Positions 31,661 to 35,856 of a DNA stretch of 35,856 nt are shown one piece after another. The translations under genes were made by a program, and so were the position numbers. A model generated the notes under the pieces. That model saw only the letters and a program-made list of their open reading frames with translations. It was not told the DNA's origin and ran no database searches. The stretch's first letter is position 1. Each line of letters opens with the position of its first letter. Origin of the DNA: CALBPI01 sp039033695. Its GTDB lineage: Bacteria > Pseudomonadota > Gammaproteobacteria > Steroidobacterales > Woeseiaceae. The stretch is from NCBI GenBank assembly GCA_039033695.1, contig JBCCCC010000017.1, positions 1 to 35,856 on the forward strand, read 5' to 3'.

Positions 31661-31783
31661 GTCTTGTGAGGCATGTCGCAACCTCAGCACCGATTCGTGG
31701 ACGCTGGCGCTGCGCTGTGACAGTATCTCGAGCATTCGTCCTTGCACCCATTGTGGTGCCATTAGTTCTGTCTGGATGCAGCT

Positions 31784-33433
31784 ATGCAAAAGCTTGTTAT
31801 GCGAATAACCCTGCCTTTGGTTGCGGTGATGTTCGCGGCGATGATCGTTTTGGTGAGTTGCAGCGGACCCACGTCTGACCTCGATAAACCAGGCGCAGAC
31901 AATACGCTGAGACGCGGTAACATCGCAGAGCCTTCAACGCTCGATGCACATAAGTCCGAAGGCGTGTCGTCCGGCAACGTATTGCGCGACCTGTACGAGG
32001 GCCTGGTCGCAGAAAACCCGGACGGCTCTCTCGGGCCGGGCACGGCCCAGCGCTGGGAGATCAGCGAGGACGGGCTGACCTATCGTTTCTACTTGCGCGA
32101 CGACGCGCGCTGGTCCAATGACGATCCCGTAGTTGCGGAAGATTTCGTCGCCGGACTGCGGCGTACAGTGGACCCCGCTACTGCCAGCGGCTACGCCAAG
32201 TCACTGTCCCCGATCGTCAATGCACCGGAAGTGATCCGCGGTGAGCTGCCACCAAGTGCGCTGGCGGTCAGCGCGCCCGCTCCAGACATCGTTGAGATTG
32301 AGTTACGACAAGCAACTCCGTACTTGCTTGGCCTGCTCACCAATTCGCCAACGTACCCTTTGCATCGCGCGAGTTTTGAAGCACACGGCGAGGACTTCGC
32401 GCGGCCAGGCAATCTTGTCAGCAACGGTCCTTACCGTCTGGTCAACTGGCGCGTTGGTGATCGGCTAACGATCGAGCGCAACCCCTACTATTGGGGCGCC
32501 GATGCTGTCGCGATCGAGCGCGTCGAGTTTTTGCCGATTGAAGATACCGGCACCGAGCTCAACATGTTCCGCGCGGGTGAGCTCGACTACACATCCAATG
32601 TTCCCAGCGCATTATTCAGCACGCTGCGCGAGACATACGGCGCTCAGTTTTCGGTCTACCCACTGCTGAGCGTTTATTTTCTTGCATTCGATATGCGAGA
32701 GCCGCCTTTTGACGATATTCGTGTGCGCGAAGCCGCGACGCGTGCCGTCGACCGTGACGATTTTGTTGACGTTGTGCTCGGTACCGGTCAGCCCGGCGCC
32801 TGGGGTCTGGTTCCGCCTGGCGTCGACGGATACGAATCGTTCGCATACGCATGGCGCGACGAACCTAGAGCGGCACAATTGGCGCGCGCCAGAGAGCTCT
32901 ATGCGCAGGCTGGCTACTCCGACGAGCGTCCGCTCAGATTCGAGCTGCTCTACAATACGAGCGATAATCACAAGAAGAACGCCGTTGCGGTCCAGGCAAT
33001 GTTGCGTGAGAACATCGGCGCAGAAGTCAGCCTGATCAATCAGGAATGGAAGGTCATGCTGGAGAATCGCAAGTCACCAGAATCCTGGGACTTGCTGAGA
33101 CTTGGCTGGACCGGGGATTACAACGATGCCAATACGTTTCTGGAGACTTTCCGCAGCGGCCATCCACAGAATACCAGTGGCTATGCGGACCCGCAGTTTG
33201 ACGCGCTATTGGACCGGGCCAACCTCGAGCCGGACCCGCAAACACGCGCAAATCTGTTGGCCGAGGCCGAAGAAAAGCTCATGCTGGCCTATCCCGTGCT
33301 GCCGCTGTATTTCTATGTGAGTAAACACCTGATTAGTGATCGAGTCGAGGGCTACCAGCCCAATATCATGGACCGCACTTACTCAAAGCACCTAAGGTTA
33401 GCCCAGCCCTCACAAGCGTCGTTAACTCAATAG
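31784..33433 (+). CDS. Peptide ABC transporter substrate-binding lipoprotein (OppA/SBP family 5)
   Basis: A 549-residue periplasmic binding protein with a lipobox (VLVSC, C26). The SBP-5 pattern is clear: LRRGNIAEPSTLDAHKSEGV, LRDLYEGLVAENPDG, then TAQRWEISEDGLTYRFYLRD, DDPVVAEDFVAGLRRTVDP, GPYRLVNWRVGDRLTIERNP, and RLGWTGDYNDANTFLETF. The last matches the OppA region that binds the peptide backbone. It probably captures oligopeptides for uptake. No permease or ATPase gene follows in the window, so the transporter must be elsewhere. A second ATG five codons in (31799) is possible. It pairs functionally with the divergent iminopeptidase and the downstream M16 peptidase. Confidence 0.92.
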   Translation: MQKLVMRITLPLVAVMFAAMIVLVSCSGPTSDLDKPGADNTLRRGNIAEPSTLDAHKSEGVSSGNVLRDLYEGLVAENPDGSLGPGTAQRWEISEDGLTYRFYLRDDARWSNDDPVVAEDFVAGLRRTVDPATASGYAKSLSPIVNAPEVIRGELPPSALAVSAPAPDIVEIELRQATPYLLGLLTNSPTYPLHRASFEAHGEDFARPGNLVSNGPYRLVNWRVGDRLTIERNPYYWGADAVAIERVEFLPIEDTGTELNMFRAGELDYTSNVPSALFSTLRETYGAQFSVYPLLSVYFLAFDMREPPFDDIRVREAATRAVDRDDFVDVVLGTGQPGAWGLVPPGVDGYESFAYAWRDEPRAAQLARARELYAQAGYSDERPLRFELLYNTSDNHKKNAVAVQAMLRENIGAEVSLINQEWKVMLENRKSPESWDLLRLGWTGDYNDANTFLETFRSGHPQNTSGYADPQFDALLDRANLEPDPQTRANLLAEAEEKLMLAYPVLPLYFYVSKHLISDRVEGYQPNIMDRTYSKHLRLAQPSQASLTQ

Positions 33434-33555
33434 CTTAACAGTAGCGAATTCGGGAAAAACTGCAGCAATACAACGCATTGCTTCAGACTAAAGGACCGGC
33501 AATCTGACAATGGTAGATTGACCAGCATCCTGCGCATTATCACATCGATTCACGC

Positions 33556-33567
33556 TAGCTCGAGCTA
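33556..33567. repeat. 12-bp palindrome in the oppA-M16 gap
   Basis: TAGCTCGAGCTA is a perfect palindrome 100 bp before the M16 peptidase start. The 235-bp gap (33434-33668) otherwise holds no ORF and no clear terminator after the OppA-like gene. A short CACCG/CGGTG hairpin lies at about 33615-33628. Operator function is possible but unsupported. Confidence 0.3.
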
Positions 33568-33668
33568 CGGTTCCCTTGGACAAACACGTCCCATAGCTGC
33601 TAGGTTTTTCGGCTCACCGGCTCCGGTGTTACGCCGCAATCGAAAACTTGCAACTAAAGGAATCAACT

Positions 33669-35856
33669 ATGCGCCGTTTGTCTATGGCACTGGCTATCGC
33701 CAGCGTTCTTGTACTTGCCAGCCCGGCTTTTTCTCAAGACGTCGACATCCCCTACACCCAGTTTGAGCTCGACAATGGCCTGACCGTCATCGTACATGAG
33801 GACCGCAAGGCGCCCATCGTCGCGGTTAACCTCTGGTATCACGTCGGCTCAAAGAACGAAAAGCCAGGGCGCACCGGCTTCGCGCATTTGTTCGAACACC
33901 TGATGTTCAACGGCTCCGAGAATTTCGACGACGAGTACTTCGGTCCATTTGAGCGTGTTGGCGCTACCGGACAAAACGGGACAACGTCATTTGACCGCAC
34001 CAACTATTTCCAGAACGTGCCGAGCACGGCTTTGGATCTTGCGCTTTGGATGGAGTCAGACCGCATGGGCCACTTGCTCGGTGCCATCACGCAGGAACGC
34101 CTTGACGAGCAGCGCGGCGTGGTTCAGAACGAGAAACGGCAAGGAGAGAACCAGCCTTACGGCCGCGTGTTCTACCATATCGTTGAGAACGTGTTCCCGA
34201 CTGGCCACCCGTATTCATGGTTACCAATCGGCTCAATGGAAGACCTGAATGCGGCCACGCTTGATGACGTCAAGGAGTGGTTCAAGACCTACTATGGCCC
34301 GAACAATGCAGTGCTGGTACTGGCGGGCGATATCACCCCTGAAGTCGCGCGCGAAAAAGCTGAGCGCTTCTTTGGCGACATCCCGCCGGGGCCGCCGATA
34401 TCACGGCATGAGGCCTGGGTCCCACGACTCGACGGCGAGCATCGCGAAGTCTTGGAAGACCGGGTACCGCAAACTCGGATCTACAAGGTATGGCCTGCGC
34501 CCGAGTGGGTTGCCGAGGACACCGACCTGCTGCAGATGGCGACGGCTATTCTCGGTGGCGGCAAGAACTCGCGGCTATACGAGCGCCTTGTCTACAATGA
34601 CCAAACCGCGACCAGCGTGAGCGCCAGCGTTCTATCGGTTGAAATCGCAGGCATCATGCTAATGTCAGCCACCGTCCAACCAGGCGGCGACGCCGCAGCA
34701 GTGGAAGCTGCGATGGACGAAGAGATCGAGCGATTTCTCGAACGCGGTCCGACCAAACAAGAACTGCAGCGAATCCGCACGCAGTCCAAAGCGGCATTCG
34801 TGCGCGGTGCTGAGCGTATTGGCGGGTTTGGTGGCAAGTCCGACATACTCGCCGAAAACTATGTGTACGGTGGTAGCGCTGACTTCTACAAGACCAGTCT
34901 TGCGCGACTTGAGGCTGCTACGCCACGCAGCATCCAGGCAGCGGCAAAGCGCTGGATTACCGATGATGTTTACGTGTTGACAGTCGTACCGTTTGACGCC
35001 ACGCTGACGGCAAAGGGCGACGGGGTTGATCGCAGTACCGGCGTGCCTTACCCGGACGACTTTCCGAATGTCGCATTCCCAGCATTCGAACGTGGCGAAC
35101 TCGACAATGGGCTCGAGCTGATTGTGGCCAACCGCAGCGATCTGCCGCTGGTCAGCTTTAGCATGCAACTCGATGCCGGGTATGCAGCCGACCAGTTTGG
35201 CCTGCCGGGCACGGCGACTTTCGCGATGAGCATGCTGGATGAGGGGACCAAAAAACGTAATGCGTTGGAAATCAGCGAGGCCTTCGCGATGCTCGGCGCC
35301 AATTACACGTCAGGCTCAACGCTGGACACGTCAATCGTGTCGCTTAATGCATTAAAGGAGAATCTCGAGGACTCATTGGATCTTTACGCCGACGTCATCC
35401 TTAACCCGGTGTTCCCAGATTCCGAGATCGACCGCTTGCGCAAGTCACGACTGGCCAGCATTGCTCGCGAACGCACGCAGCCGCAGTCGATGGCCCTGCG
35501 CGTATTGCCGGCGCTGATGTACGGCGAGAACCATGCTTACGCACAACCATTTACAGGCAGCGGTACCGAACAGAGCATTGCGCAAATCGATCGCAACGCA
35601 TTAGTTGAGTATCACGATACGTGGTTCCGTCCGAACAATGCGACAATGATTATCGTTGGCGACACCACGCTTGGCGAAATCAAGCCTGTTCTCGAAGCGC
35701 GGTTTGGCGATTGGGCAAGCGGCGATGTACCGAGCAAGACACTGGCAAACGTTGCGTATGCCGACCAGGAAATGGTCTATCTTATCGATCGGCCTGATTC
35801 CGACCAGTCCATCATTTTTGCCGGTCATGTGGTGCCAGAGAAGGCTGACCCGAACG
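33669..35856 (+). CDS. M16 family zinc peptidase (pitrilysin-like), 3' end outside the window
   Basis: The first 729 codons of an open frame that runs off the right edge. AAAGGA lies 8 nt before the ATG. Signal peptide about 1-22 (LVLASPAFSQ). The first M16 domain has the inverted zinc motif H73-L-F-E-H77. The third ligand is expected about 76 residues later, in the segment DEQRGVVQNEKRQGE. The inactive partner-type domain begins near residue 475 (FPAFERGELDNGLELIVANR) and lacks HxxEH, as in two-domain processing-peptidase-like proteins. A second peptidase M16 C-terminal region follows (YHDTWFRPNNATMIIVGD). The protein is presumably periplasmic and degrades peptides. Typical family members have about 900-950 residues, so roughly a quarter is missing. 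Confidence 0.92.
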   Translation, partial: MRRLSMALAIASVLVLASPAFSQDVDIPYTQFELDNGLTVIVHEDRKAPIVAVNLWYHVGSKNEKPGRTGFAHLFEHLMFNGSENFDDEYFGPFERVGATGQNGTTSFDRTNYFQNVPSTALDLALWMESDRMGHLLGAITQERLDEQRGVVQNEKRQGENQPYGRVFYHIVENVFPTGHPYSWLPIGSMEDLNAATLDDVKEWFKTYYGPNNAVLVLAGDITPEVAREKAERFFGDIPPGPPISRHEAWVPRLDGEHREVLEDRVPQTRIYKVWPAPEWVAEDTDLLQMATAILGGGKNSRLYERLVYNDQTATSVSASVLSVEIAGIMLMSATVQPGGDAAAVEAAMDEEIERFLERGPTKQELQRIRTQSKAAFVRGAERIGGFGGKSDILAENYVYGGSADFYKTSLARLEAATPRSIQAAAKRWITDDVYVLTVVPFDATLTAKGDGVDRSTGVPYPDDFPNVAFPAFERGELDNGLELIVANRSDLPLVSFSMQLDAGYAADQFGLPGTATFAMSMLDEGTKKRNALEISEAFAMLGANYTSGSTLDTSIVSLNALKENLEDSLDLYADVILNPVFPDSEIDRLRKSRLASIARERTQPQSMALRVLPALMYGENHAYAQPFTGSGTEQSIAQIDRNALVEYHDTWFRPNNATMIIVGDTTLGEIKPVLEARFGDWASGDVPSKTLANVAYADQEMVYLIDRPDSDQSIIFAGHVVPEKADPN

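Noticed and set aside
1..35856. CRISPR arrays, insertion sequences, prophage genes, tRNA or rRNA
   Set aside because: No regularly spaced repeats, transposase or integrase signatures, or cloverleaf-type sequences were noticed while reading both strands.

Overview
The window is GC-rich, densely packed bacterial chromosome. It looks like a free-living, probably aerobic gammaproteobacterium. This rests on the protein families (DUF3187, the TIGR04211-type SH3 protein, YihG-like acyltransferase, KefB, MaeA-type malic enzyme, CnoX/YbbN-like thioredoxin, GGDEF-EAL) and is a judgement from protein resemblance, not from a marker gene. I see no IS element, phage gene, CRISPR array, tRNA or rRNA. One CDS is cut at each edge: a flavodoxin-like N-terminus on the left and an M16 peptidase on the right.

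Layout. (1) 1-4357, minus strand: partial flavodoxin-like gene, GGDEF-EAL protein, SH3/coiled-coil membrane protein and a PBP4-type carboxypeptidase. (2) 4428-6136: DUF3187 protein convergent with a TVP38/DedA-type membrane protein. (3) 6251-8627: fasciclin protein, ECF sigma factor and RskA-type anti-sigma, a neighbourhood like the mycobacterial SigK/RskA/MPT70-MPT83 system. (4) 8624-9760: transglutaminase-like TPR lipoprotein. (5) 9801-12327: a PAS-PAS-AAA+-Fis sigma-54 activator, divergent from a 95-residue secreted protein. Between them lie a cluster of CGTAA half-sites and a near-consensus -24/-12 promoter. The small gene is followed by about 195 nt that fold into consecutive hairpins, two with C7/C8 loops, ending in a 10-bp stem and T7. 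(6) 12392-14919: thioredoxin-TPR protein, PGPGW membrane protein, a cysteine-containing exported protein and a dienelactone-hydrolase lipoprotein. (7) 15051-20196: an exported TPR-CHAT caspase-like protein, an unknown 121-residue protein, a second ECF-like sigma factor and a membrane anti-sigma-like protein whose zinc-finger ligands are lost. (8) 20400-25745: KefB antiporter, GIY-YIG nuclease, malic enzyme, acyltransferase and a small outer-membrane barrel. (9) 25761-30459, minus strand: a three-gene 2-oxoacid oxidoreductase operon (GltD-like flavoprotein/ferredoxin, gamma-alpha fusion, beta). (10) 30653-35856: proline iminopeptidase divergent from an OppA-like binding protein, then an M16 peptidase, a peptide uptake and breakdown theme.

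The best candidate for an undescribed system is region 5: activator, operator cluster, sigma-54 promoter, small exported protein and a structured C-loop RNA with terminator. Second is region 7, where a caspase-like protein presumed to be periplasmic sits in an apparent operon with a sigma/anti-sigma-like pair.
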